From positions 1 through 24,211 of the IMG/VR virus record IMGVR_UViG_3300044614_000534: DNA of 24,211 nt; one strand, given 5' to 3'. Shown here one piece after another: positions 13,022-22,700 of the stretch (the first letter of the stretch is position 1; each line of letters opens with the position of its first letter). This DNA is from a virus. The notes beneath the pieces were generated by a model. That model made no database searches and was not told the DNA's origin. It saw nothing but the letters and a program-made list of their open reading frames with translations. The translations under genes were made by a program, and so were the position numbers.

Positions 13022-13519
13022 ATGGCTATCGAATTCCGCAGTTCCTCCCTCGTCACCAACGCTGACACGGTCCCTGCCGTGCTCAACAGCCCCCGTGTGG
13101 ACGGTGGCGCCGAGCGCGTCAAGGTCGCCACCATCTCGGTGGTGAACGCCGACAGCATCGCCAGCGTCCTTCGCCTGTTCCGTGTTCCTTCGAACGCGGT
13201 GGTGACGGACCTCAAGCTGTACTGTCCGGCGATCACGACCGCTGCGGCGGACATCGGCCTCTACCGCACCGCGAAGGATGGTGGCGCGGTGGTGGACGCT
13301 GACCTGTTCGCTTCGGCGCAGGTCCTCACCTCGGCGCTCAACGGCACCGATGTCCTGCACGAGTCGGGCGTGTTCTCGCTCACGAACGCAGGGCAGGAGC
13401 TCTGGCAGGCCCTCGGCCTGACCAGCGACCCGTCGGTGTCCTACGACGTGGCGATGACCCTGACCGCCGCTGCCGGTTCGACCGGCGTGGTCAAGGTGAT
13501 CGGTCGCTACACGGCGTGA
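13022..13519 (+). CDS. Putative capsid decoration (cement) protein
   Basis: A 165-residue beta-rich protein with a GGGAG ribosome site. Strands such as VKVATISVVNA, VLRLFRVPSNAVVTDLKLYC, AADIGLYRTA and VSYDVAMTLTAAAGSTGVVK suggest a jelly-roll-like fold with low charge. It follows the major capsid gene and precedes a strong terminator, the usual place of a cement protein; in BPP-1 the gene next to the major capsid gene encodes the cement protein. I assign the role from position and fold type, not a recognised signature, so a minor head protein remains possible. Confidence 0.68.
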   Translation: MAIEFRSSSLVTNADTVPAVLNSPRVDGGAERVKVATISVVNADSIASVLRLFRVPSNAVVTDLKLYCPAITTAAADIGLYRTAKDGGAVVDADLFASAQVLTSALNGTDVLHESGVFSLTNAGQELWQALGLTSDPSVSYDVAMTLTAAAGSTGVVKVIGRYTA

Positions 13520-13525
13520 CCAACC

Positions 13526-13559
13526 GGGGCGGGCCGGGTGACCGGCTCGCCCCTTCTTT
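13526..13559 (+). terminator. Rho-independent terminator after the capsid/decoration genes
   Basis: A 12-bp stem, GGGGCGGGCCGG (13526-13537) with CCGGCTCGCCCC (13542-13553), contains one G-U wobble. It closes on a GTGA loop, a GNRA-type tetraloop, and is followed by TTCTTT. It sits seven bases after the decoration gene stop and 12 bases before the next start. This is the strongest terminator in the window. Genes downstream must be reached by readthrough or a separate promoter, which I cannot see in the short gap. Confidence 0.85.
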
Positions 13560-13571
13560 CGGGAGAGAGAC

Positions 13572-13760
13572 ATGGCAGACCGTTTCTACGGCATCGATCG
13601 CGGCAACGCCGGGGTCCGCAACGTGACCGAGAGTGCTTCCACGACCAGCCTCGACGTCGAGGTCCGGGTCGATCTCATCGGCATGAGCAAGCTCGAAGTG
13701 CTCACGCTGCTCGACACGCTCAAGGAAGCGATCATCCAGGACACTTGGCCGCCAGCCTAA
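13572..13760 (+). CDS. 62-residue phage protein of unknown function
   Basis: ATG 13572 follows a GGGAGAGAG ribosome site placed directly after the terminator hairpin. The product starts MADRFYGIDRGN, has a Ser/Thr-rich turn (VTESASTTSLDVEVRVDL) and a helix (LEVLTLLDTLKEAIIQD), and ends TWPPA. Small proteins with this MADRFYG start and WPPA end are familiar from phage capsid-to-tail regions, but I know no function. It may be a minor head-completion protein. An 18-base gap precedes the tail adaptor gene. Confidence 0.75.
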   Translation: MADRFYGIDRGNAGVRNVTESASTTSLDVEVRVDLIGMSKLEVLTLLDTLKEAIIQDTWPPA

Positions 13761-13778
13761 TAGCTGCGGGAGGAGCCC

Positions 13779-14381
13779 GTGGCTACGAGTGACGTCGCAA
13801 TCGCGAACCTTGCGCTCACCAAGATTGGTGACCTGCGCATCGGTTCGCTGACTGAGAACACCAAGCCTGCGCGTGAGCTGAACGCCATCTATGGGATGCT
13901 GCGCGACAAGCTGCAGCGCACCTACAACTGGCGGTTCTGCGTGAAGCGGGCGAACCTTGCGGCTGACGTCGCGACGCCGGTCTTCGGCTACTCGTACCAG
14001 TACACGCTGCCGTCCGACTGCCTGCGCATCCTGCAGGTTGGTGCGTACTTCCCGGCCCCTGACCTGTCCGACCTGATCGGCGGCGGTGGGCAGGAGTACC
14101 AGCTCGAGGGCGGCAAGATCCTGACCAACTCGTCCGGGCAGATGAACCTGCGCTACCTTGCGCGGGTGTCTGACCCGACCAAGTTCGACTCGGCATTCGA
14201 CGAGGCGTTCGCGGCCCTGCTGTCGTACAACGTCGCTGAGGCCTTGACGCAGTCGGACGCCAAGAAGAACGCGGCGCTGCGAGACTATCGCCTGTGCCTG
14301 ACTGAGGCGGTCCGTTCGAACGCCATCGAGAACCCGCCGGAGAGCATCGCCGACACGACTTGGCTGTCCGTGAGGCTCTGA
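13779..14381 (+). CDS. Tail tubular protein A-like adaptor (T7 gp11 type)
   Basis: A 200-residue protein from GTG 13779, preceded by GGGAGGAG. It forms the ring connecting portal to nozzle in T7-type virions. The N-terminus (TSDVAIANLALTKIGDLRI) and the block ARELNAIYGMLRDKLQRTYN followed by WRFC are hallmarks of the gp11 family. YTLPSDCLRILQVG and LRYLARVSDPTKFD are further family-like segments. The length equals T7 gp11 (about 196 residues). The stop overlaps the nozzle gene start as TGATG. Confidence 0.93.
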   Translation: MATSDVAIANLALTKIGDLRIGSLTENTKPARELNAIYGMLRDKLQRTYNWRFCVKRANLAADVATPVFGYSYQYTLPSDCLRILQVGAYFPAPDLSDLIGGGGQEYQLEGGKILTNSSGQMNLRYLARVSDPTKFDSAFDEAFAALLSYNVAEALTQSDAKKNAALRDYRLCLTEAVRSNAIENPPESIADTTWLSVRL

Positions 14382-17242
14382 TGCCGAGCGTCAATCCAGC
14401 CATCGTCAACTTCAACGGGGGCGAGGTCGGGTCGCTGATGAGCGGCCGCACCGACTTCGACAAGTACGCATCCTCGGCCTATCGCATGCGGCGGTTCATC
14501 CCGACCGCTCAGGGTCCGGCGAAGCGGTGTCCGGGGACGAAGTACGTCCTGCAGGCGCGGTACCCCAACAAGCGGGTGTGGCTGCAGCGGTTCGAGTTCG
14601 CCTTCGACCAGGCGTACATCATCGAGTTCGGCGACTACTACTGCCGGTTCTACACCGACCGAGGCGTGGTGCTCGAGGACCCGCTCGACATCTCGAACAT
14701 CACGCAGGCGAGTCCGGGCGTGCTGACCTATGTCGGCGCAGATCCGTCGAACGACGACTGGATGTACGTCTCGCTCGTCAACGGCATGTCGCAGGTAAAT
14801 GGCCGGTATGTGAAGGTGACGAACGTCAACGTGGCGGCGAAGACCTTCGAGCTGTACGACATCGACGGCGGGGTCATCGACACGACCGGGTACACGGCCT
14901 ACAACGGCGGCGGCGATGTGGCGCGGGTCTACACGGTCGTGAGTCCGTATGCCGAGGAAGACCTGTTCACGGCTGAGAACACGTCCTCGCTGTCCATTGC
15001 GCAGTCTGGCGATGTGCTCTATGTCGGGTGCGAGGGGTATGCGCCGCAGACCCTGACGCGCAGCGGGAACACGAGTTGGGCGTTCGCGGACTATGCGCCG
15101 ACCGATGGCCCGTTCCAGCGCGAGCCGGACACGAAGGTGGACTTCTCGCTCTCGGCGACGACCGGCAACGTGACGGTGACCTCGAGCGCGGCCATCTTCG
15201 ACAACGACTCGGTGGGAATGCTCCTGCGGTTGCAGCCGGTGAACATCACCACGACGCAGTGGGAACCGGCGAAGTCCATCACGGCGGGCAACATCCGCAA
15301 GTCCTCGGGCAAGTTCTACGAGGCGATGAACAGCGCCACGACCGGCGCGATTCGGCCCATCCACGAGGAGGGGCAGGACTACGACGGCAACACGGGCGTG
15401 CTGTGGAAGTTCCTGCATCCGGGCTACGTCATCCTCAAGATCACGGCGGTGACGAGCACGACACAGGTGAGCGCCGACGTGGTCGGCCCCGGTGTCGCGC
15501 CGTCGGAACTGCTCTCGACGACCTCCTGCTCGTACCGTGTGGGCGCGTGGGGGCTCGGCATGGGCGGGGCGTACCCGTACAAGACGGCCTTCTGGCGCGA
15601 CCGGCTGTGGTGGGGCGGTGGTCAGAACCTGTACGCCTCGGTGGCGGGGGACTACTCGTCGCACGCGGTCGACACCTTCGGTGAGATTCTGGCCGACAAC
15701 GCGCTGAACCTGACGCTCGCGGTCGGAAATGTGGACAAGGTGCGCTGGCTGCGCCCGGGTAATGCGCTCATCGTCGGGACTGCGGGGGCTGAGATTGCCG
15801 TCCGCGAGAACGTGACGACCGCCCCTCTCGGCCCGGAGAACGTGAAGTTCGACTTGCAGTCGGCTGAGGGGTCGATGGAGCTCGAACCCGCCTTGGTCGA
15901 GGATGCGGTCATCTTCGCCCGCGTGGGTGGGCGGCGCATCATGGAGCTGCGGTTCGACCTGCAGGTCGATGCGTGGGTGCCTCGGGACATGAACGTCCTG
16001 TACCCCGAGATCACGAAGTCCGGCATCGTGGACCTCGAGTACCAGAAGGAGCCGGACGACATCATCTGGTGCGTGCTCGGGGATGGGCGGCTCATCGGCC
16101 TGACCTACGACCGCGAGCAGAACATCTACGGCTGGCACCAGCATCCGGTCGCAGGCCGGGACGCGAAGGTCGAGGCGGTGCAGATCATCCCGAGCCCCAA
16201 TGGGGACTTGGACGACGTGTGGCTGGTGGTCTCGCGCACCATCGAGGGTGACTTCCCCTACGAGCTCGCGCTCGAGGCCGGTGGCAACCTTCTGACCGAG
16301 GGGTCTGACCAACTGGTCATCGAGACCGATGTCACCCGCACGCAGCGGTTCATCGAGTACATCGGTCAGTCGCTGGAGGAAGGCGAGGACATCCAAGGGG
16401 CGGGGTATCTCGATGCCTCGCTCGAGTTCAACGCGGTGGTGTTTGCCGACCTGTTCCTCGGGGACGGGTACCAGACTGCCGGGTCAACCGACGTGTCGGC
16501 CACGGTGACGTCGAGTCTCGAGATCGCGAGCGAGGCAGACGAGTTCATCATCGCGGAGAACGGCGACTTCATCAGCATCAACGACCCGGTGTTCCTGCCG
16601 GGCGACGTCGGGCGCGAAATCGTGTATCGCTACTACGACGAGACGAACGAGCTCTGGCGCTCGGCGCGTGCGGAGATCACGACCGTCATCGACCAGGAGT
16701 CGGCGCTGGTGACCATCGTCGCGGCGTTCCCGGACGATGACGTGCCGTTCAACGAGTGGCGGCTGACGGCGACGACCCTGCGCGGGCTGTGGCACCTCGA
16801 GGGCGAGACGGTCTCGGCGCTTGCGGACGGGCAGGAGGTCAAGAACCTCGTGGTGACGGACGGCGCGGTGACGATGCCGTTCCCGACCTCGCGTGCGACA
16901 ATCGGCTATCCGTACACCTCCACGCTCGCGACGCAGCGCATCGAGGCCGGGTCGGCGCTCGGGACGGCTCAGGCCAAGGTGAAGCGCATCCACAAGTGCG
17001 GGTTGCGGCTGTACTCCAGCCTCGGCGGCAAGGTGGGGCCGGGGCCGACGAACCTCGACCTCATCCAGTACCGGACGCTGAACGACTTCATGAACGAGGT
17101 GCCGCCCCTGCTGACAGGTGACACGGACGTGTTCGCCTTCCCGGGCGGGTACGAGACGGACGGGCGCATCTGGGTGGTGGCTGACCAGCCGCTCCCGATG
17201 ACCGTCATCGCGCTGTACCCCGAGATGGAGACGCAGGGATGA
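14381..17242 (+). CDS. Tail tubular protein B-like nozzle (T7 gp12 type)
   Basis: A 953-residue protein from ATG 14381; an in-frame upstream start at 14360 would overlap the adaptor coding region and I reject it. The N-terminus (NPAIVNFNGGEVGSLMSGR, YASSAYRMRRFIPTAQG, then PAKRCPGTKYV) is diagnostic of podovirus nozzle proteins. The body is beta-rich, with many Trp/Tyr/Asp loops as in a propeller-like nozzle (FWRDRLWWGGGQNLYASVAG, EQNIYGWHQHPVAG). It is longer than T7 gp12 (about 794 residues); the extra length falls around residues 660-780, in an acidic Ser/Glu-rich stretch. It would form the tail tip channel to which the tailspike attaches. Confidence 0.93.
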   Translation: MPSVNPAIVNFNGGEVGSLMSGRTDFDKYASSAYRMRRFIPTAQGPAKRCPGTKYVLQARYPNKRVWLQRFEFAFDQAYIIEFGDYYCRFYTDRGVVLEDPLDISNITQASPGVLTYVGADPSNDDWMYVSLVNGMSQVNGRYVKVTNVNVAAKTFELYDIDGGVIDTTGYTAYNGGGDVARVYTVVSPYAEEDLFTAENTSSLSIAQSGDVLYVGCEGYAPQTLTRSGNTSWAFADYAPTDGPFQREPDTKVDFSLSATTGNVTVTSSAAIFDNDSVGMLLRLQPVNITTTQWEPAKSITAGNIRKSSGKFYEAMNSATTGAIRPIHEEGQDYDGNTGVLWKFLHPGYVILKITAVTSTTQVSADVVGPGVAPSELLSTTSCSYRVGAWGLGMGGAYPYKTAFWRDRLWWGGGQNLYASVAGDYSSHAVDTFGEILADNALNLTLAVGNVDKVRWLRPGNALIVGTAGAEIAVRENVTTAPLGPENVKFDLQSAEGSMELEPALVEDAVIFARVGGRRIMELRFDLQVDAWVPRDMNVLYPEITKSGIVDLEYQKEPDDIIWCVLGDGRLIGLTYDREQNIYGWHQHPVAGRDAKVEAVQIIPSPNGDLDDVWLVVSRTIEGDFPYELALEAGGNLLTEGSDQLVIETDVTRTQRFIEYIGQSLEEGEDIQGAGYLDASLEFNAVVFADLFLGDGYQTAGSTDVSATVTSSLEIASEADEFIIAENGDFISINDPVFLPGDVGREIVYRYYDETNELWRSARAEITTVIDQESALVTIVAAFPDDDVPFNEWRLTATTLRGLWHLEGETVSALADGQEVKNLVVTDGAVTMPFPTSRATIGYPYTSTLATQRIEAGSALGTAQAKVKRIHKCGLRLYSSLGGKVGPGPTNLDLIQYRTLNDFMNEVPPLLTGDTDVFAFPGGYETDGRIWVVADQPLPMTVIALYPEMETQG

Positions 17243-17667
17243 CGTTCGAAGTGCTGCCCTTCACGCCTGCCGACCTTCGGGAGTTGAGCCTGCAGCCCTC
17301 GCAGGAGTTCCTGTCGGCGTTCATCGGGCGTTCCGGGTACGGGCAGGAGTTGGTCGAGGCTGGCCCCTGCTACACGGCGCGGGCGGGCGGGCGGATTGTC
17401 TGCTGCGCCGGGCTCGTGAACCTCTGGGAGGGGCGGGCGTCGGCGTGGGCGCTGCTCTCTGCGGACTCAGGCCGGTGGATGGTCCCGCTGCATCGGGCGG
17501 TCGCGGAGTTCTTCGACGGCTGCGGGATCGAGCGTGTCGAGGCCTATGTGGTGCCGGACTTTATGCCCGGTCACCGATGGGCGAGAATGCTCGGGTTCGA
17601 GCGTGAAGGCCGGATGCGGGCCTTCCAGCGAGGTCAGGATATGGACATGTACGCGAGGGTGCTCTGA
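17239..17667 (+). CDS. GNAT-like phage protein (T7 gp13 family)
   Basis: A 142-residue product with ATGA overlap to the nozzle gene. The fold pattern is that of a small N-acetyltransferase: strands FEVLPFTPADLR, YTARAGGRIVCCAGLVNLWE, SAWALLSADSGRWMV, a helix AVAEFFDGCGIERVEAYVV, then RWARMLGFEREGRMRAF. The classic acetyl-CoA loop (R/Q-x-x-G-x-G/A) is not evident, so enzymatic activity is doubtful. T7 gp13-type proteins in this position are small internal or assembly proteins needed for ejection-protein incorporation, and the gene order here (gp12-, then gp13-, then gp14-like) is the same. Confidence 0.82.
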   Translation: MTFEVLPFTPADLRELSLQPSQEFLSAFIGRSGYGQELVEAGPCYTARAGGRIVCCAGLVNLWEGRASAWALLSADSGRWMVPLHRAVAEFFDGCGIERVEAYVVPDFMPGHRWARMLGFEREGRMRAFQRGQDMDMYARVL

Positions 17668-18218
17668 TGGCAGACCCAGTGACGATGGCGGTGGTGGCAG
17701 CGGCAGCGGCTGCGGGGTCGTCCCTGATGGCGACCGGCCAGCAGCGGCAGGTCGGCGCTGCGCAGGCTCGTGCGCTCGAGGTCGAGGCCGGTGTCGCTCG
17801 GCGGCAGGCTGGTCTTGAGACCGAGGCGCTTGGCCGGGAGACGCGGCGGCAGTTCGGCGAACTTCGGGCGGCGGGCGCTCAGGCGGGGCTGCTCGACTCG
17901 GTGTCCTTCGGGGACGTCTACAAGCAGGCGGCGACGGCTGCGGAGTTGGACGCTTTGTCCTTGGCGTATCAGGGTGAGACGCAAGCCGGGGGCCTTCTGA
18001 CCGAGGCTCGGATTGTCCGCGCATCCCGCCCGTCGTGGGTGCAGGGCATCCTGCAGGCTGCTTCTGCCGGTGCGGGCGGGTATGCCGGTGCGGGCGGTAC
18101 GCTGCCCTCCCGATCCCCGAGGCCGAGTCCGTCGCAGTTGACCGGGGTGAACGTGACGGGACGGCGCGTCCCGACCACGCTCACCACCACGACCAGCCGA
18201 TACTCGGGGCCGAGGTAA
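17667..18218 (+). CDS. Internal virion protein B-like (T7 gp14 type ejection protein)
   Basis: A 183-residue protein starting in a TGATG overlap. The N-terminal hydrophobic Ala/Gly stretch (VTMAVVAAAAAAGSSLMA) is followed by a long Gln/Ala/Arg-rich helix (QQRQVGAAQARALEVEA, ARRQAGLETEALGRE, RRQFGELRAAGAQAG). This is the usual composition of gp14-type proteins, which leave the virion first and form an outer-membrane pore. The C-terminal 60 residues are Gly/Ser/Thr/Pro-rich and probably disordered. The length is near T7 gp14 (196 residues). Position before gp15- and gp16-like genes supports it. Confidence 0.82.
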   Translation: MADPVTMAVVAAAAAAGSSLMATGQQRQVGAAQARALEVEAGVARRQAGLETEALGRETRRQFGELRAAGAQAGLLDSVSFGDVYKQAATAAELDALSLAYQGETQAGGLLTEARIVRASRPSWVQGILQAASAGAGGYAGAGGTLPSRSPRPSPSQLTGVNVTGRRVPTTLTTTTSRYSGPR

Positions 18219-18221
18219 GCC

Positions 18222-19748
18222 ATGGCGAAGCTTGAGTTCTACCGTCAGCAGGTTGTCCCGCGCATCGCTACGCCGAGTGCGCGTGGGCTCGCTGCTGTCG
18301 GCACTCAGGCTGCGGAGACTGCCGAGGCCGTGGCGCGTGGTGCGCAGGCGTTCGCGCAGATGCAGCAGCTCTCCGAGCGCGTGGGGCAGGCCGAGCGGGC
18401 GCAGAAGCTGACGCAGTTGAACGCAGCGGCGATGCAGTCGCTGAACGAGTTCGAGCTCGGGCTCGAGACCGACACTGATTACGGCACCTACGAGTCTCGT
18501 TACGACAAGCAGCTCCAGAAAATCCAAGACGACGTGGCGAAGGTCACGGACGGTGACAACGCGCTGTTCGAGGCGTGGCGGTCGGACTTCGCCAAGACGG
18601 CCATCGACAAGCGGTTCAACGTGCGCCGCGCTGCGGTCAAGGGTCGCATCGGCGTGGCGCGTGCGGACCTCGACCAGTCGCTCGGCATCTATGCGGGACT
18701 GGCCGGGTCGGACGACCCCGCGAAGGATGCGGACGTCTCTGCGCGGGCGAACCTCGCCATCCAAGACGCGCTGGCGGCGGGCATCATCTCGCCGCAGGAA
18801 GCGGTGGACAAGTCGCAGAAGTTCAACAGCTCGGCCATCACCAACCGGGTGAACCGCGACATGTTCAACAACCCGATCGCCACGCGGCAGCGGCTCATCG
18901 ACAACGCCTACCCCGGCCTCGACGAGCCGACCCGCACCAAGCTCTTGAACCGTGCGACGGACGAGGCGACGCAGGCCATCACCCGCCAGAACGCTGTCGA
19001 GGAGCGTGCCGACCGTCAGGCGCGGCGTGCGCGGGACGACATGGAGCGCAACCTCGGGGCCCAAGTGGACCAGATGATTGCCGATGGCCAACTCGATGAC
19101 TTGCAGGGGTTCCTGTCGAGAAACGGGCGGCTGATGAGCGCATCCGACCGGACGCGAGCCATGAAGGCCGTGCGACGTCAGGACATCGTGACGGACCCCA
19201 CGGCTTACTTCTCGCTTTCCGAGCGTGCGGCAAGCGGCGAGAATATCTCTGCCGATGTGAAGGATGCGGTCGATCAGGGGCTGATTTCGTTCGCCGACTC
19301 GCGGGTCCTGATCAACGACTCTCGTGCGAATGGCTGGCGCAAGCGCGGATACTCGTTCATCACGAACAACCTCAAGCCGAGCGACGTCGAGAAAAAAATC
19401 GGCAACGTGGCGACCATCCGTTCGGCCAATGCCATGCGCGACTGGGACAACTGGGTGCGTGAGAACCCGAATGCGACCGACGCGCAGGCTGACGCTGAGG
19501 CCAAGCGCATTGTGGCGGATTACAGCAACGCCGCGCAGACGCAGAGCGTCGCGACCCTGCGCCGCCCGACCTACCTTGTCTCGACCGGCCCGAGTTCGTT
19601 CGACCTGAAACAGACGTTCGCCAGGACGAAGCAGGCCTTCGACAAGGGGCAGATTCCCAAGGCCGAGTACGAGAAGCAGGCCGCGCTCATCCGGCAGTGG
19701 ATGCAGGTCTACAAGCCCCCTGCGCCGCGTCCGCAGCCCGCGAAATAA
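18222..19748 (+). CDS. Internal virion protein C-like (T7 gp15 type ejection protein)
   Basis: A 508-residue, almost entirely helical protein rich in Ala, Asp, Arg and Gln. Typical segments are GTQAAETAEAVARGAQAFAQ, YGTYESRYDKQLQKIQDDVA, the Asn/Arg-rich AITNRVNRDMFNNPIATRQR, and KRIVADYSNAAQTQ. The C-terminus is Pro-rich (YKPPAPRPQPAK). Its place between gp14- and gp16-like genes and its helical-repeat nature match gp15, which builds the periplasmic tube of the ejectosome. It is shorter than T7 gp15 (about 747 residues). Sequence recognition alone would be weak; the call depends on synteny. An A7 run at 19392-19398 gives in-frame Lys codons and no sign of frameshifting. Confidence 0.8.
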   Translation: MAKLEFYRQQVVPRIATPSARGLAAVGTQAAETAEAVARGAQAFAQMQQLSERVGQAERAQKLTQLNAAAMQSLNEFELGLETDTDYGTYESRYDKQLQKIQDDVAKVTDGDNALFEAWRSDFAKTAIDKRFNVRRAAVKGRIGVARADLDQSLGIYAGLAGSDDPAKDADVSARANLAIQDALAAGIISPQEAVDKSQKFNSSAITNRVNRDMFNNPIATRQRLIDNAYPGLDEPTRTKLLNRATDEATQAITRQNAVEERADRQARRARDDMERNLGAQVDQMIADGQLDDLQGFLSRNGRLMSASDRTRAMKAVRRQDIVTDPTAYFSLSERAASGENISADVKDAVDQGLISFADSRVLINDSRANGWRKRGYSFITNNLKPSDVEKKIGNVATIRSANAMRDWDNWVRENPNATDAQADAEAKRIVADYSNAAQTQSVATLRRPTYLVSTGPSSFDLKQTFARTKQAFDKGQIPKAEYEKQAALIRQWMQVYKPPAPRPQPAK

Positions 19749-19760
19749 CAGAGGCACAGC

Positions 19761-22700
19761 ATGGCAACCCCTGACCTGCGAAACGACGATGCCCAAGGCG
19801 CGAACGCCTTCATGGCCTATCGCGACGAAGCGAGCAACCAGAGCGCGGCGGCAGAGCTCGAGGCGATGTTCGCCGACGAGAACGCTGCTCCCGCGCAGCC
19901 CGCTCCCGCGCAGGCCCCGGTTGCTCCCGGTCGCTCGGTGGTGGGCGATGTGGCGCGTGGCGTGGTCGAGTTGCCGCGTGCGCTGTTCACGGGCGTCCGC
20001 GATGCGGCTCAGGAAACGCTGAACCTGTTCGGCGACATCGGCGACTGGGTCGAGAACCAAGTCCAGACGGGCGGCTTCGAGATCTCCCGCGAGGGCATCA
20101 AGCCGATCTCCTACGAGGAGCTGCGGACGCTGCGTGCGCAGGGTCGGGACGTGTCCTCACAGGTGACGCTCAAGCGCATCACGGGCGGGGTGGAAGACCC
20201 GCAGTCCACGACCGGCAAGGCGGTGAAGGGCATCTCGCAGTTCGTCGCCGGGTTCGTCGGCGCGAGCAAGGCGGTCAAGGCGCTGAAGCCTGCGACCCGT
20301 GCGGGCCGCGTGGCGAAGGCTGCGGGAACCGGCGCGGTGGTGGACTTCACCGTGTTCGACCCGCAGGAGGAGCGCCTGTCCAACCTCTTGCAGGAAGTGC
20401 CGGTCCTCAAGAACCCGGTCACGGACTTCCTCGCCGCCGACCCCAAGGACAGCAACGCCGAAGGGCGGTTCAAGAACGCCATCGAGGGGCTGGGCGTGGG
20501 CGTGGCCGTGGACGGTCTCATGCTCGGGCTCAAGACCCTGCGTCAGGCCCGCATCGCCCGGCTGCGGCAGGAGGAGATTGCCAAGGCCCGCGAGGCGGCG
20601 GGGGTCGAAGCCCAGCGCCCAGCGGTGGACGAGACGGCCTTCCGCAACCTCGGGGACGATGCCCCGGACGCGCCCCTCGTCGGGGTGGCCAAGCGGCAGG
20701 AGGCTCCCAAGGCCCCGGAGACGCCCGCTGCGGCCCCCGGCGTCCCGGTGGCAGGCGGAGCCCAGCCCGTGCAGTTGAAGGCCGCACGCGCCGCAGCAGC
20801 GACCGAGGGCGTGACCCCTGCTCAGGTGGTCGGCGAGGGTGGCACCGGGGTTCCGCGTGGAACCGAGCCGGGGCAGGTCTATGTGAACTTCGCCCGCATC
20901 AACGCGCCGGAGGACGTGCAGACCGTCATCAAGGACATGGCCGACAAGTTCGCCCCGCAGGTCGAGACGGCCCAGCGCGGGGTGCGCTCGTTCGCCGAGA
21001 TCGAGCTCGACGCGCAGCAGGTCAACGCCTGGGACGTGCTCATGGCGCGGCGCAAGGGCGACCCGCTGAACGCCGAGCAGTCTGTTGCGGCGCGGCAACT
21101 GTGGGCGGCGTCGGGGTCGAAGCTCTCCGAGGTGGCGAAGGAGGCGGCGACCAACCCGAGCGAGGCGAACCTGTTCGCCTTCCGCAAGATGCTGGCGACG
21201 CACTACGCCATCCAGAACGAGGTCATCGCTGCGCGGACGGAGACGGCCCGTGCGCTCGCCTCGTGGCGCATCCCTGCCGGCGGGTCTGCCGAGCGGTTCC
21301 GTGACATCAGTCAGGCCATCGAGGCCAACGGCGGCGCGGCGGTCACGCGGGACATGGCCGACCGTGTGGCGAAACTCGCCAACGCCGGGATGTACCAGGA
21401 GCTCGACACCTTCGTCCAGCGCGGCGTCTTGGCGCGGACTGGCGATGCCATGCAGGAAGCGTGGATCATGGGCCTGCTCTCTGGCCCGAAGACGCACATC
21501 GTCAACGTGATGTCGAACTCTGCCGTCGTGTTCATGCAGATGTACGAGCGCAAGGTCGCCTCGACCGTCTCGAACATCCTCGGCAACAGCGGCGGGGTGC
21601 AGGCTGGCGAGGCGATGACGCAGTGGTTCGGCCTCACGCAGTCCTTCAAGGACGGCCTGCGGTATGCCGCCAAGGCCGCGAAGACCGGCGAGACCGGCTT
21701 CGGCATGAACAAGATCGAGCTCCCGCAGACTGCGGCCATCACCTCGGACGCCTTCAACCTGAGCAGCCAGACATGGGCTGGCCGCGCTGTGGACGGGCTC
21801 GGGAACATCATCCGCATCCCGGGCCGTGCGCTCGCGGCGCAGGACGAGTTCTTCAAGACCATCGGGTACCGGATGGAGCTCAACGCGCAGGCGCTGCGGC
21901 AGGCGGCGGGCGAAGTCCACTCCGGGCTCATCCCGGCTGACGGCCTCAAGGCCCGCGTGGCCGAGCTCCTCGAGAACCCGCCCGAGAACCTGCGGATGTC
22001 GGCGGTCGATCAGGCGCTGTACCAGACGTTCACGAACAGCCCCGGCAAGCTCGCGCAGTCGCTGCAGAGCCTCAAGGCGCAGTACCCGGCGCTGACGGTC
22101 ATCCTTCCGTTCGTCCGCACCCCGGCGAACATCCTCAAGTTCACCTTCGAGCGCACCCCGCTTGCCCCGCTGATGGCGAGCGTCCGTGCCGACCTCTCGG
22201 CGGGTGGTGCGCGGCAGGAGCTGGCCCTTGCCCGGCTCTCGACCGGCACGGCGCTGATGATGGTCGCGGCTGACATGGCGATGTCCGGCATCGTGAGCGG
22301 CAGCGGCCCGAAGGACACCCGCGAGCGGCAGGCGCTCGAGCGCACCGGCTGGCAGCGCAACAGCATCAAGATCGGCGAGCGGTGGTATGCGTACAACCGG
22401 CTCGACCCTGCCGGGTCGCTCCTTGGCCTCGCTGCGGAGATGGTCGAGATCCTGAACAACTCCGAGGACGAGGACACCGAGGAGAGCGTCGGCGAGGCGG
22501 CGGTGGCTGCGGTCGCGTCCATCTCGGCGACGGTGATGAGCAAGACCTACCTCTCCGGCCTTGCCGACCTGTTCGAGGCCATCTCCGACCCGAAGCGGTA
22601 CACGGAGAGCTTCGTCCAGCGGCTCGTCGGCTCGACCGTCCCGGCCATCGTCGGCGAGGCGGCGCGTGCGGCCGACCCGTACGGGCGCGAGGTGTTCAAC

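Noticed and set aside
14285-16396. A 703-codon minus-strand open frame opposite the nozzle gene
   Set aside because: Same reasons: antisense of a GC-rich gene, skewed composition, no domain.
19392-19398. A7 run as a possible programmed frameshift site in the gp15-like gene
   Set aside because: The zero frame stays open to a normal end, the preceding base does not give a standard slippery heptamer, and no alternative-frame product is recognisable.
17634-20060. An 808-codon minus-strand open frame
   Set aside because: It runs across the boundaries of four plus-strand genes without respecting them, which points to composition rather than coding. No recognisable domain.
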